From JAFIEN01 sp051859505 (GTDB taxonomy: Bacteria; Pseudomonadota; Alphaproteobacteria; Rhodobacterales; Rhodobacteraceae), in assembly GCA_051859505.1 (NCBI GenBank), contig JBHYFN010000003.1, positions 91,331 through 155,330 of the forward strand: 64,000 bases of DNA, written 5' to 3'. Under the pieces are notes generated by a model. It was not told the origin of the DNA, did not search any database, and was given only the letters and a program-made list of their open reading frames with translations. Each line of letters begins with the position of its first letter. Within the stretch, counting starts at the first letter, position 1. Positions 1 through 8,692 of the stretch are shown in pieces. Made by a program: the position numbers and the translations under genes.

Positions 1-1
1 C

Positions 2-718
2 GACCAGCCCAGCGTGCAGGGCGCGATCGAGGCGGCGCTGGGGCGGATCGACCCCGGCCCCCATACCATCGCCGCCGCCGGGCGCACGGATGCGGGTGTC
101 CATGCCACCGGGCAGGTGGCCCATTGCGATCTGTCGCGCGACTGGGATCCGTTCCGCCTCTGCGGCGCGCTGAACGCCCATCTGCGCCCCCACCCCGTTG
201 CCGTGCTGGCCGCCGCCGCCGTCCCCGACGACTGGCACGCCCGTTTCAGCGCGACGGGCCGGCGCTACCTGTTTCGCCTGATCGCCCGGCGCGCGCCCCT
301 GACCCATGAGGCCGGCCTTGTCTGGCGCGTGCCCCATGCGCTTGACGGGGCCGCGATGCGCGAGGCGGCAGCCCATCTGATCGGCCAGCACGATTTCACC
401 ACCTTCCGCTCGACCATGTGTCAGGCCGCCAGCCCGGTAAAGACGCTCGACCGGATCGAGATCGACGCCGCCCCCTGCCCCGGCGGCACCGAGTTCCGCT
501 TTCACCTTGCGGCGCGATCCTTCCTGCACAATCAGGTCCGCAGCATCGTCGGCACGCTGGAACGCGTCGGCGCGGGCGCCTGGGCGCCCGGCGATGTCGC
601 CCGCGCGCTGGCCGCGGTGGACCGCGCCGCCTGCGGCCCGGTCAGCCCGCCCGACGGGCTCTACCTCGCCGGCGTCACCTATCCGCAGGATCCCTTTGAG
701 ACCGCTCCAGACAGCTAG
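2..718 (+). CDS. truA: tRNA pseudouridine(38-40) synthase TruA, 5'-truncated by the window edge
   Basis: Converts uridines 38-40 of the tRNA anticodon stem-loop to pseudouridine in the cytoplasm. The frame is already open at base 2 and reads DQPSVQGAIE, so the true start lies upstream of the window; the GTG at 14 is an internal Val. The catalytic-Asp motif GRTDAGVHA is visible near the start, followed by the FHLAARSFLHNQVRSIVG segment that is characteristic of TruA. The 238 visible residues fit a protein of about 255-260. Its TAG stop overlaps the stop of the convergent oxidoreductase gene by 3 bp, leaving no room for a terminator between them. Confidence 0.95.
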   Translation, partial: DQPSVQGAIEAALGRIDPGPHTIAAAGRTDAGVHATGQVAHCDLSRDWDPFRLCGALNAHLRPHPVAVLAAAAVPDDWHARFSATGRRYLFRLIARRAPLTHEAGLVWRVPHALDGAAMREAAAHLIGQHDFTTFRSTMCQAASPVKTLDRIEIDAAPCPGGTEFRFHLAARSFLHNQVRSIVGTLERVGAGAWAPGDVARALAAVDRAACGPVSPPDGLYLAGVTYPQDPFETAPDS

Positions 719-2727
719 CGCGAATCAGCCTCGAGGTTGAGCCAGGCCACCTCGGCCGGGGTCAGCCCCAGCCCCAGCGCAGGCAGGGTCGAGACGATCT
801 CGCCGGGGCTGCGCGGGCCGATCAGGGCAAAGCTCGGGAAGCTTTGCGCCAGAACCCAGGCGGTGGCCACGTTATGCGCCGAAACCCCACGCTCGGCCGC
901 CAGCTCCTCGGCCCGCCGGCGCCGTTCGGCATTCGCGGCGCTTCCGAAACAGGTCTCGGGCGCGGTATCCTCGGGCAGGCGGTTGCGCAGGTCTTCGGGC
1001 AGGAAATAGCCGCGCGCCTGTGCCGACCAGGACAGGTGGATCGTGCCGGTTTCGCGCAGGAAGGCCAGCGTCTCGGGCGTGTTCGAGGTGATGCAGCCGG
1101 CCCAGACGGGTTTCTCCATCACCGCCAGCGACAGGTTGTTGTTCAGGATGCGCATCGGCTGAAGCCCGTTCGCCGCCGCATAGGCATTGGCCTCGGCCAG
1201 CCGCGCGGGCGACCAGTTCGAGCCGCCGAAGATCCCGATCCGCCCCGCCCTGTGCAGGTCGTTCAGCGCATCGACGAATTCGCCCACCGGCACATCCGGG
1301 TTGTCGCGGTGCATGATGTAGATCGGCACGAAATCCAGCCCCAGCCGCTCGAGGCTCATGGCAAGCTGGGTGCCGATGGCGCGCGGCGTGCAATAGGGGC
1401 TGTGCGCGCCCTTGGCGGTGACGACGATGTCCTTCGCCACGCCCCGCGCGGCGATCCACTGGCCCAACACCGCCTCGTGCCGCCCGCCGCCATAGACAAA
1501 GGCCGTGTCGAAGGCATTGCCCCCCGCCTCGATCCAGGCGTCCCAGACGACAGCGCCTTCGGCGATGCTGTTGCGGTTGTCGCAGCCGAGGATCAGTTGC
1601 GAAACGGGCAGGTCCACGCCGTCAAGCTTGAGCTTGGGCATGGTCGGCAGGCCCGCGGGCACCACGCCCGGCAGCTTGCGGTTGGTGGCGGGCACCTCGG
1701 GTGCGGTGACATAGCCGACCTCGGCCCGCCAGGCATCCAGCGCATGGGCATTGCCGATGCTGTCGGCATGGCTCATCGCCGGATGCGGGGCCTGCTTCAG
1801 GCCGTCCGCGATGGCGCGGCTGGCCAGTTCGGCCTCGAAGGCGAAGAGCATCTGGGGGTTGGCGAGCGTCTCGGTCCGGGTCTCGGTTCCGGTTGTGATG
1901 TGGATCACCCCGTCCGAGGGGCCCTTGTCGCGGCCGGGCATCCAGGGGTCGTCCATCACGATCCGGCCCCTGGTGCCTTCGATCAGCGCGCGGTTGTCCA
2001 TGGCGCGGCCCACGGCGGTGGCGATTTCGGCCGTCATGCCCGAGGGGAAGGCAAGCGTCGCATGCGCCACCTGATCGACGCCCGATGGCGCCATCACGCC
2101 CACACCCCGAAGGGCCGTGGGTTCGGCGAAGTCCTGCCCCGAGGCGACGCCCGCGATCAGCCGGGCGAGCGATACCGGATAGCCCCCCACATCAAGGATG
2201 CCGCCGCCGCCAAGGGCGTGGTCGTAAAGGCGCGAGTCGGCATTGAACGGCGCGTTGAAGCCGAAACGGGCCTGCAAATGCACCACCTCGCCGATCTCGC
2301 CTGCGCGGATCACCTCGATCACGCGGGCGATCTGGGGGTGGCAGCGGTACATGTAGCCTTCCATGAAGAGGCGGCCTTCCTGCGCGGCCACTTCCGTCAC
2401 GGCGATGACCTCGGCCGCGTTCATGCCGGCAGGCTTCTCGCAGAGCACGGCCTTGCCGGCGCGAAGGGCCAGGATCGACAGCTCGGCATGGAAGGGATGG
2501 GGCGTGGCGATATAGACCGCGTCCACCTCCCCGCAGGCGACCAGCGCCTCGTAGCTGTCGAAGCGCATGTCGGGGGCCAGGCCGAAGGCATCGCCAAACT
2601 CGGCACGCCGCTCGGCCGAGCGGCTGGCGATGGCGACCAGTTCACCCGAGGGAGCCTCGCTCAGGCCATTGGCGAAATTGCGCGCGATGCGTCCCGGGCC
2701 GATGATGCCCCAGCGTGTGACGGTCAT
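715..2727 (-). CDS. Gfo/Idh/MocA oxidoreductase fused to an aldo/keto reductase
   Basis: A 670-residue two-domain NAD(P)-dependent oxidoreductase in one uninterrupted frame. Residues 1-340 are a Gfo/Idh/MocA dehydrogenase, with a GPGRIA nucleotide-binding turn at 10-15 and the EKP catalytic motif at 97-99. Residues about 363-670 are an aldo/keto reductase with the tetrad Asp407, Tyr412, Lys439 and His473. Such domains usually act on sugars, polyols or their aldehydes. The frame extends upstream of 2727, but the ATG there begins the recognisable domain and the extension would run into the 2837-2887 palindrome. It is the last gene of the ten-gene cluster, 166 bp after the saccharopine-dehydrogenase-like gene. 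The substrate is unknown. Confidence 0.88.
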   Translation of the reverse strand: MTVTRWGIIGPGRIARNFANGLSEAPSGELVAIASRSAERRAEFGDAFGLAPDMRFDSYEALVACGEVDAVYIATPHPFHAELSILALRAGKAVLCEKPAGMNAAEVIAVTEVAAQEGRLFMEGYMYRCHPQIARVIEVIRAGEIGEVVHLQARFGFNAPFNADSRLYDHALGGGGILDVGGYPVSLARLIAGVASGQDFAEPTALRGVGVMAPSGVDQVAHATLAFPSGMTAEIATAVGRAMDNRALIEGTRGRIVMDDPWMPGRDKGPSDGVIHITTGTETRTETLANPQMLFAFEAELASRAIADGLKQAPHPAMSHADSIGNAHALDAWRAEVGYVTAPEVPATNRKLPGVVPAGLPTMPKLKLDGVDLPVSQLILGCDNRNSIAEGAVVWDAWIEAGGNAFDTAFVYGGGRHEAVLGQWIAARGVAKDIVVTAKGAHSPYCTPRAIGTQLAMSLERLGLDFVPIYIMHRDNPDVPVGEFVDALNDLHRAGRIGIFGGSNWSPARLAEANAYAAANGLQPMRILNNNLSLAVMEKPVWAGCITSNTPETLAFLRETGTIHLSWSAQARGYFLPEDLRNRLPEDTAPETCFGSAANAERRRRAEELAAERGVSAHNVATAWVLAQSFPSFALIGPRSPGEIVSTLPALGLGLTPAEVAWLNLEADSR

Positions 2728-2836
2728 GAAATTCCTCCCTGCGCCCCCTCCGGACGCCTCGGGGCGAGTTGTAAGGGCGGGGCACCACAAGGGCAAGCGA
2801 GCACCCCCTTGCGCCACAGAAATCTCGCAGGGACAG

Positions 2837-2887
2837 GTGGGTTTCACCCACCCTACCGCCCGCTGCGGTAGGGTGGGTGAAACCCAC
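2837..2887. repeat. Perfect 23-bp inverted repeat with a 5-nt loop (repeat family R1)
   Basis: The arms at 2837-2859 and 2865-2887 are exact reverse complements and contain GTGGGTTTCACCCACCCTAC; the loop is CCGCT. The same core recurs as a perfect palindrome at 56441-56488 and in shorter form at 20474-20491. This copy lies between two minus-strand cluster genes, 7 bp past the stop of the upstream gene, so it could form a strong RNA hairpin that attenuates or protects the transcript. Confidence 0.9.
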
Positions 2888-2893
2888 GCGCCC

Positions 2894-4093
2894 TCACCCC
2901 TCGACCGACAGCCGGATATCGAATTTCCGCTTCCGGCCTTCGGCGAAATAGACCTCCGGGTCGAAATACCCCTCGCAGGCAAAGACCCCCGGCTTGCGCG
3001 GCCCCGTCAGGATCAGTTGCGCCGCGATCGAGGCGTTCATCGAGGTGCCCGCATCGACATAGCCGTCATAGATCGGGTCGGGATGCAGCACGACCTCGCA
3101 GCGCACCTTGGCGGGCTTGCCGTCCTTCGTGCCGCGCCCGATGGCGAAATGGATCTCGTGCCCGTCCTGCGCGGGCATCCTGTCGGCATTCTCGGCCATG
3201 TTCCGCGCGATCAGCGCGTTCAGGAAATCAAGCGGCTTGACCTCGACCCCGCCCACGCTCACCGGCCGGTCGAAATCACCGAAACCCGCCTTCACGAGGC
3301 CGACCCAGGCCTCATGCTCGCGGTGGGGCAGGTGCAGTTTCCAGGTGAATTCGCGGATGCCCTTTTCGGCGATGCCTTCGGCCAGCGGCACGGTGAGTTG
3401 CTCGGAATGCGGCGAATACATGAACTCGCAGCGGCCCCAGGGTTCGGGCAGGTCGATCACCTCCTGCCCCGTCTGGGGCGCGCATTCGACATGGGCCCCG
3501 TTCAGGAACTGGATGCTGGGATGGGCATATTCCGCCAGCACGGTCGAGATGGAATAGGGCGGGCAGAGGACGGGGTTTTCCGGCCCCTTGAATTCGGCCG
3601 CCCAGTAAAGGTTGATCGCCTCGATCGTGTCCAGCTGATCGGCCACCGCCCGGCAGATCACGTTCGACAGGCCCGGATCGGACCCCACGCCCAGCACCGC
3701 GACCACGCCCCTGTCGCGGAAGCGGTCGGCCCAGGCCATCTGCTTGACGGTATAGGTGCCAAGCCCGCCCAGATCGACGTAATCCACGCCCGCATTCAGC
3801 GCCGCCTCGAAGATCGTCATCTGATGGCCCAGAAGCGTGGGCACCGTGTTGATGCAAAGGTCCGCGCCCTCCAGCACCGAAGCCAGCCGGGCGGGATCGG
3901 TCACGTCGAGGTCGTGCAGGCTGATGCGGGGGTCAGCGAACTCGGCCGCGACGGCCTCCATCCGCGGGCGGGCGGTGTCGCAGAGGCGCAGGTCGGTGAT
4001 CTCGACAATCGACAGGTCCGACAGCAGATCGCGCACGATCCCCTGACCCATCATCCCCGCGCCGCCCAGAATCGTGATCGTCTTGCCCGTCAT
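2894..4093 (-). CDS. Saccharopine dehydrogenase-family oxidoreductase
   Basis: A 399-residue NAD(P)-dependent enzyme of the saccharopine dehydrogenase/carboxynorspermidine synthase type. These enzymes join or split an amino group and a keto or aldehyde carbon. The Rossmann turn GGAGMMG is at residues 10-16, and the family segment with AGVDYVDLGG and LGVGSDPGLSN follows in the first half. It lies 9 bp after the aldehyde dehydrogenase gene and before the Gfo/Idh-AKR fusion. A reductive or oxidative step on an imported amine is plausible from this context but is inference. It is not a lysine-pathway gene by context, since no lysine genes are nearby. Confidence 0.82.
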   Translation of the reverse strand: MTGKTITILGGAGMMGQGIVRDLLSDLSIVEITDLRLCDTARPRMEAVAAEFADPRISLHDLDVTDPARLASVLEGADLCINTVPTLLGHQMTIFEAALNAGVDYVDLGGLGTYTVKQMAWADRFRDRGVVAVLGVGSDPGLSNVICRAVADQLDTIEAINLYWAAEFKGPENPVLCPPYSISTVLAEYAHPSIQFLNGAHVECAPQTGQEVIDLPEPWGRCEFMYSPHSEQLTVPLAEGIAEKGIREFTWKLHLPHREHEAWVGLVKAGFGDFDRPVSVGGVEVKPLDFLNALIARNMAENADRMPAQDGHEIHFAIGRGTKDGKPAKVRCEVVLHPDPIYDGYVDAGTSMNASIAAQLILTGPRKPGVFACEGYFDPEVYFAEGRKRKFDIRLSVEG

Positions 4094-4102
4094 GCCCGTT
4101 CC

Positions 4103-5608
4103 TTACACATGTTTCCGCCCTCCGCTGTCGAGGAACCAGTCGTCAGGATAGGGATACCACCAGCCCTGCCGCACCGGCTTGTGGTCCATGATGACCATCT
4201 TGGTCCGCCGGAAGGCGTCCAGCCCCTGCCGCCCAAGCTCGCGCCCGATGCCCGAGGCCTTCCAGCCGCCGAACGGCAGGGCGTCATTGTCGATCATCGG
4301 GTTGTTGACCCAGACCATGCCGGCCTGCAACCGCTCGGTCGCCTCCATCGCCTCGTCAAGCGATTGCGTGAAGACGGCAGCCCCAAGGCCGAAGGCGCTG
4401 TCGTTGGCCGCCCGGATCGCCGCGTCGAAATCCGGCACGCGAGTGATCGCGGCGACGGGGCCGAAGACCTCTTCGCGCAAAATGTCCATCTCGGGCGTGC
4501 AGCCGGTCAGGATCGTGGGGCTGTAGAACCAGCCCGGCCCCGCCTCGTTCGGGATGGTGCCGCCGCAGGCCACGGTCGCGCCCTTGGCGACGGCGTCCGA
4601 GACCAGCCGGACCACCTTGTCGCGCGCGGCCTGGCTCACCAAAGGACCAATTTCCGATCTGGAGAGGCCATTTCCCACCCGGAGCGCCCGGGTTTGTTTC
4701 ACAAACTCTGCAACGAAGGCATCATGGACGGCATCCACCACGAACATCCGCTCGGTCGAGGTGCAGACCTGCCCGGTCATGTGGAAGGCCCCGGTTACGG
4801 CGCCCGCCGCCGCCACCTCGATCGGCGCGCTTTCGGCGATGATCATCGGATCGCTGCCGCCGCCTTCGATCACGCAAGGCTTGAGCCGCGCCCCCGCTGC
4901 CGCCGCGACCGCCTTTGCCGCCGCGACCGACCCGGTGAAGGCCACCGCATGGGTCCGCTCGCTCTCCACCAGCGCGCGGCCCGTCTCGGCCCCGCCGGGG
5001 ACGACCGCGACCAGCCCTTCGGGCAGCACATCGAACACCCGCGCGAAATCGAGGGTGCAGAGCGTCGTCGCCTCGGCCGGCTTGATGACGCAGGCATTGC
5101 CGGCGGCCAGCGAGGCCGCGACCGTCCAGCACATCAGCAGGATGGGGAAGTTGAACGGCATGATATGGGCCGAAACGCCCAGAGGTTCATACCGCGCATA
5201 TTGGAACGACCCGGCCTGCGTCGTGCCCGCGATCTTGCCCGCCTCGTCGCGCGCCATCTCGGCGAAATAGCGGAATACGGGGGCGCAATTGGCCAGTTCG
5301 CCGATGGCATCGGGATAGACCTTGCCCATCTCGCGGCTCATCAGGATGGCGCATTGGGTAAAGTCCTCGGCCTCGATCCGGTTGGCGAGCCGGTGCAGGG
5401 CGGCCGCGCGCGACTTGGCGTCAAGCTGCGCCCAATCGGCCTGCGCGGCGTTCAGCCGGGTCAGCACATGGTCAAGCTCGTCCCCCGTCGTCACCGCATA
5501 GCGGCCCACGGGGCCAAGGGTGGCGGGGTCCGTGACCTCGATCCCCGCGCCGCCGGACGCGATGTACCGGGGCGCAAGGTAATGGCAGGGTTGGCCTGCG
5601 TCGAACAT
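4103..5608 (-). CDS. NAD(P)-dependent aldehyde dehydrogenase
   Basis: A 501-residue aldehyde dehydrogenase that would oxidise an aldehyde to its acid. The catalytic Glu248 (in VIEGGGSDP) and nucleophile Cys282 (in GQVCTSTE) are present, as is the PFNFP motif at 151-155. The length is normal for the superfamily. The family includes succinate-semialdehyde and aminoaldehyde dehydrogenases, and with a Pot-type importer in the same operon an aminoaldehyde from an imported amine is a reasonable guess. The gene follows the cupin at 5633 by 24 bp and precedes the saccharopine-dehydrogenase-like gene by 9 bp, which fits one transcript. Confidence 0.9.
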   Translation of the reverse strand: MFDAGQPCHYLAPRYIASGGAGIEVTDPATLGPVGRYAVTTGDELDHVLTRLNAAQADWAQLDAKSRAAALHRLANRIEAEDFTQCAILMSREMGKVYPDAIGELANCAPVFRYFAEMARDEAGKIAGTTQAGSFQYARYEPLGVSAHIMPFNFPILLMCWTVAASLAAGNACVIKPAEATTLCTLDFARVFDVLPEGLVAVVPGGAETGRALVESERTHAVAFTGSVAAAKAVAAAAGARLKPCVIEGGGSDPMIIAESAPIEVAAAGAVTGAFHMTGQVCTSTERMFVVDAVHDAFVAEFVKQTRALRVGNGLSRSEIGPLVSQAARDKVVRLVSDAVAKGATVACGGTIPNEAGPGWFYSPTILTGCTPEMDILREEVFGPVAAITRVPDFDAAIRAANDSAFGLGAAVFTQSLDEAMEATERLQAGMVWVNNPMIDNDALPFGGWKASGIGRELGRQGLDAFRRTKMVIMDHKPVRQGWWYPYPDDWFLDSGGRKHV

Positions 5609-5632
5609 CGGTGTTCCTTCCCGTGCCGCGCT

Positions 5633-5977
5633 TCAGCGGATCATGTAGACCTTCTTGATCGTCTCGTGCACGGTGCAGACGCCCTTCCAGTCCTGCGGGA
5701 AGAAGGCCGCGGTGTCGGGCGTGATCTCGATCACCTCGCCATTGTCGTGAACATAGGTGCAGCGCCCTTCGAGGAAGTGGCAAAACTCGTCCCGCGTCAC
5801 ATGGCAGACCCATTTGCCGGGCGTGCAGATCCACAGGCCGCATTCGGATTCGCCATTCGGCCCCTTGTGGAGGAGCTTGCCCGAGACATGGCTGACCCCT
5901 TCGATCATCGTGTCGATGGTGCCCCAGTCCACCAGATCGGTGGTCTGAAGCGGCTGTTTCATCACGGGTGTGGTCAT
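5633..5977 (-). CDS. Cupin-domain protein (DUF861/Cupin_3 type), copy 2
   Basis: A 114-residue single-domain cupin. It is paralogous to the gene at 5987-6346: about 56 of 100 aligned residues are identical by eye, including LLHKGP, GLW, CTPG, RDEFCHF and VHET. The shared Cys-His in RDEFCHF and the His-Glu-Thr in VHET could form a ligand or metal site. Relatives include ureidoglycine aminohydrolase cupins and proteins of unknown role. It follows its twin by 9 bp. The function is unknown; a small-molecule isomerase, hydrolase or binding role in the cluster is inference. Confidence 0.8.
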   Translation of the reverse strand: MTTPVMKQPLQTTDLVDWGTIDTMIEGVSHVSGKLLHKGPNGESECGLWICTPGKWVCHVTRDEFCHFLEGRCTYVHDNGEVIEITPDTAAFFPQDWKGVCTVHETIKKVYMIR

Positions 5978-5986
5978 CAGTATCCC

Positions 5987-6346
5987 TCAGACAAGCATGT
6001 AAAGGTTGCGCATGGTTTCATGCACGCGGCAGGTGCCGGTCCAGCCGGCCGGGAACATCACCGCCGTTCCGGGGCCGACCTCGATCACCTCGCCATCGTC
6101 GCGGGTATAGGTCGCGCGGCCCGCGACGAAATGGCAGAATTCGTCGCGCGGGATCGACAGCCGCCATTCCCCCGGCGTGCAGACCCAGAGGCCCACCTCG
6201 GGCTGCCCGTCCGGCCCCTTGTGCAGAAGCCGACCCGTGCTGTGCGAGCCTGCGACGATGGCATCGGGCTGCACGCCCCAATCCACCAGATCGTCATGGG
6301 TCGTGGCCCCGTGGATATGGGGCGCTGTTGCGGCAAGGTTCGTCAT
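5987..6346 (-). CDS. Cupin-domain protein (DUF861/Cupin_3 type), copy 1
   Basis: A 119-residue cupin, first of a tandem pair with 5633-5977. It has the same conserved blocks (LLHKGP, CTPG, RDEFCHF, GEVIE, VHET) but a different N-terminal leader. Its ATG overlaps the stop of the upstream glycosyltransferase as ATGA, a strong sign of translational coupling. The classical two-His metal motif of many cupins is not obvious, so it may be a metal-free binding or isomerase fold. The conserved differences between the two copies suggest a heteromer or two substrates rather than a recent duplication. The function is unknown. Confidence 0.8.
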   Translation of the reverse strand: MTNLAATAPHIHGATTHDDLVDWGVQPDAIVAGSHSTGRLLHKGPDGQPEVGLWVCTPGEWRLSIPRDEFCHFVAGRATYTRDDGEVIEVGPGTAVMFPAGWTGTCRVHETMRNLYMLV

Positions 6347-7620
6347 TGCGCCAGCTTCTCAAGCAGGTCGGCCGCCTTCTCCGGCCCGCTTGCCGCCTGC
6401 ATATGGGCCGAGGTCTGCGCCAGCTTCGCCTTCATCGCAGGGTCGGTCAGGCAGGTTTCGATCTTGGCGATCATCTCCTCATCCGTCCATTCGTAGCGGT
6501 CGGACCGGAAGCCGTGGCCGGTTTCCTGCACGCGCATGGCGTTGTCGTGCCCGTCCCAGACATAGGGCATGATGATCGCGGGCTTTCCGAAATAGAGGCA
6601 TTCGGTGAAGGTGTTGTTGCCGCCGTGATGGATCACGACATCCGCCTGCGGGATGACCGAGGGCTGCGGGAACCAGGACTCAACGATCACATTGGGCGGC
6701 ACCTCGTCGTACTCGCCCTTGTAATCGCCCACATTCACCAGCGCCCGGAAGCGCGACTTGCCCACCATGGCGATCAAGCGCTTGAGCAGCGCGGTATCCC
6801 CCGCGCCCAGCGAGCCGAAAGAGATATAGACCAGCGGCCCGTCGTTGTTGGCGGCGAAGGTCGGCACCTCGTAGGGCGCCTCCTTGCGCACGCAGCCTTC
6901 CAGATACTGGAACTGCACAGGATCAAGCGGCTCGCTGCGGGTGAACTTCACCGGCTCGGGGTAAAGGAGCAGGTTGAGGTAGGGCGAGGCCTCGAAGAAC
7001 TGGCCGAGCGGGTATTCGTCCTCGCCATTGGCCGTCAGGAAGGCGTTGAAATCGTCGTGGATCGGCTTGATCACCTCGTTGAACTTCGCGCGGAAGGCGG
7101 CGTGGCCTTCGTGGTCGTTCTCGCCCATGCCGGACAGATGCGGGGGGATGCCCTCGTCCTCGATCTCGTTTTCCGAGCACGAGATGATGCGGACCCAAGG
7201 CTTGCCGAACTGCTTGATCGCCGGGAACAGGATCACGTTGTCGACGCAGATCACGTCGGGCTGCACCTTGGCAAGAATGCCCGGCAGATCCTTCTGCGCC
7301 CATTTGGCGCTGTCGACGATCGCCTCCCAGCAGTCCTTCACATAGTTGTCGATCTGGTCGATCGGCTTTTTCGAGAAGTTGGGGATGTGCCCGTTGATGA
7401 AGTTTTCCCAGAACTTGGCAAGCTCGTCCGCCGGCATCGGTTCGGAGAGCGCGACGGGATGCGCCTCGAAGCCATAGCCCTGATAGATCTCGACAAAACC
7501 GGGATCGGACAGGAACACCGCCTTGTGCCCGCGCGCCGTCACCGCCTGCGCGATGCCGACAGAATTCAGCGCGGGGCCGAAGGCTGCCTCGGGGAAGAAG
7601 GCGAAGGTCTTTTGCGTCAT
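6343..7620 (-). CDS. Family-1 (UGT/MGT-like) glycosyltransferase
   Basis: A 425-residue GT-B glycosyltransferase that would move a sugar from a nucleotide donor to a small acceptor. The donor-binding block HGGNNTFTE lies at residues 332-340 and continues through GKPAIIMP to Asp356 and Asn360, the usual UGT signature. The N-terminal half is the acceptor domain. The ATG at 7620 is preceded by AAAGGA at good spacing; a longer in-frame start at 7731 would intrude into the ATPase gene. It is 25 bp after the ABC ATPase and overlaps the first cupin by 4 bp. A glycosyltransferase inside an importer/oxidoreductase operon is unusual. The acceptor is not known. Confidence 0.88.
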   Translation of the reverse strand: MTQKTFAFFPEAAFGPALNSVGIAQAVTARGHKAVFLSDPGFVEIYQGYGFEAHPVALSEPMPADELAKFWENFINGHIPNFSKKPIDQIDNYVKDCWEAIVDSAKWAQKDLPGILAKVQPDVICVDNVILFPAIKQFGKPWVRIISCSENEIEDEGIPPHLSGMGENDHEGHAAFRAKFNEVIKPIHDDFNAFLTANGEDEYPLGQFFEASPYLNLLLYPEPVKFTRSEPLDPVQFQYLEGCVRKEAPYEVPTFAANNDGPLVYISFGSLGAGDTALLKRLIAMVGKSRFRALVNVGDYKGEYDEVPPNVIVESWFPQPSVIPQADVVIHHGGNNTFTECLYFGKPAIIMPYVWDGHDNAMRVQETGHGFRSDRYEWTDEEMIAKIETCLTDPAMKAKLAQTSAHMQAASGPEKAADLLEKLAQ

Positions 7621-7645
7621 GGTCTGTCCTTTCGTCTGGATGGCG

Positions 7646-8692
7646 TCAGGCCGGAAAGAGGCGGGTGTCGCGGGCGGACCAGCCAAGCGTGACCGGATCG
7701 CCGGGGTGAAGCGGTTGCGCCTCGGCCGCATCGGCCGTCAGGCGCAGGGTGACAGGGCCAGCGGCGGTGTCCACATGAAGTTGCAGGTCAAGCCCGTGAT
7801 AGGCCATCGCGCGGACGGTGCCGGTCAATGTGTTCTCGCCCGGCCCCAGCCGGATGCGTTCGGGCCGGACCGCCGCGACGGCCCCCGCCGCCGCCCCCTG
7901 CGGCATCGGGTCGGTCGAGGAAAGGGTGACGTCCTTCACGCGCAGGCCACTGCCCTCGGGGTAGCCTTCAAAGAAGTTCATCACCCCGATGAAATCGGCG
8001 GCATAGCGGTTGACGGGCCGCTCATAAACCTCGCGCGGGGTGCCGCATTGCAGAAGCTTGCCGTCCTTCAGGATGGCGATCCGGTCGGCCATGACCAGCG
8101 CCTCTTCCTGATCGTGGGTGACGACGATGAAGGTGATCCCCACCTCGTGCTGCAGGCGCTTCAGCTCCAACTGCATGGCGCTGCGCAGCTTCTTGTCGAG
8201 CGCGCCAAGCGGTTCGTCCAGCAGCAGAAGCCGGGGCCGCTTGACCAGCGCGCGGGCGAGTGCGACGCGCTGTTTCTGCCCGCCCGAAAGCTGTTCGGGC
8301 TTGCGATGGGCAAGGCCCTCAAGCTGGATCACGCCCAGCATCTCGTCCACCCGCCGCGCGATCTCGGCCTTTGGCAGCCGCTCCATCTCGAGCCCGTAAG
8401 AGATGTTGGCCCGCACCGTCATATGCGGAAACAGCGCATAGCTCTGGAACATCAGGTTCACCGGGCGGCGGTTCGGCGGCACTTTCGTGATATCCGCCCC
8501 GTCCAGCAGAACCGCGCCGCCCGACGGATCCTCGAACCCCGCCAGCATCCGCAGCAGCGTCGTCTTGCCGCTGCCCGAGGCCCCCAGCAGGGCGAAGAAT
8601 TCGTTTTCGGCCACGTCGAGGCTGACCCCGTCCACCGCCGTGACGGTGCCAAAGCGTTTCTCGATCCCCTGCACCTGCAACAGCGGCGTCAT
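7646..8692 (-). CDS. Pot-type ABC transporter ATPase
   Basis: A 348-residue ATPase that powers import through the two permeases encoded just upstream. The Walker A sequence GASGSGKTT, signature LSGGQKQR and Walker B LLLDEPLGALD are intact, and the C-terminal third is a TOBE-type regulatory domain. PotA/FbpC-like proteins of this kind serve polyamine, amine or ion importers. The ATG at 8692 overlaps the stop of the permease gene as ATGA; longer in-frame starts lie inside that permease. It is the fourth gene of the cluster. Confidence 0.93.
   Translation of the reverse strand: MTPLLQVQGIEKRFGTVTAVDGVSLDVAENEFFALLGASGSGKTTLLRMLAGFEDPSGGAVLLDGADITKVPPNRRPVNLMFQSYALFPHMTVRANISYGLEMERLPKAEIARRVDEMLGVIQLEGLAHRKPEQLSGGQKQRVALARALVKRPRLLLLDEPLGALDKKLRSAMQLELKRLQHEVGITFIVVTHDQEEALVMADRIAILKDGKLLQCGTPREVYERPVNRYAADFIGVMNFFEGYPEGSGLRVKDVTLSSTDPMPQGAAAGAVAAVRPERIRLGPGENTLTGTVRAMAYHGLDLQLHVDTAAGPVTLRLTADAAEAQPLHPGDPVTLGWSARDTRLFPA

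Noticed and set aside
844..2871. A 675-codon plus-strand open frame
   Set aside because: Low-complexity shadow of the Gfo/Idh-AKR gene, which has complete motifs on the other strand.
2567..6496. A 1309-codon open frame on the plus strand opposite the cluster genes
   Set aside because: It is the antisense shadow of GC-rich minus-strand genes with clear families; it has no recognisable domain of its own.
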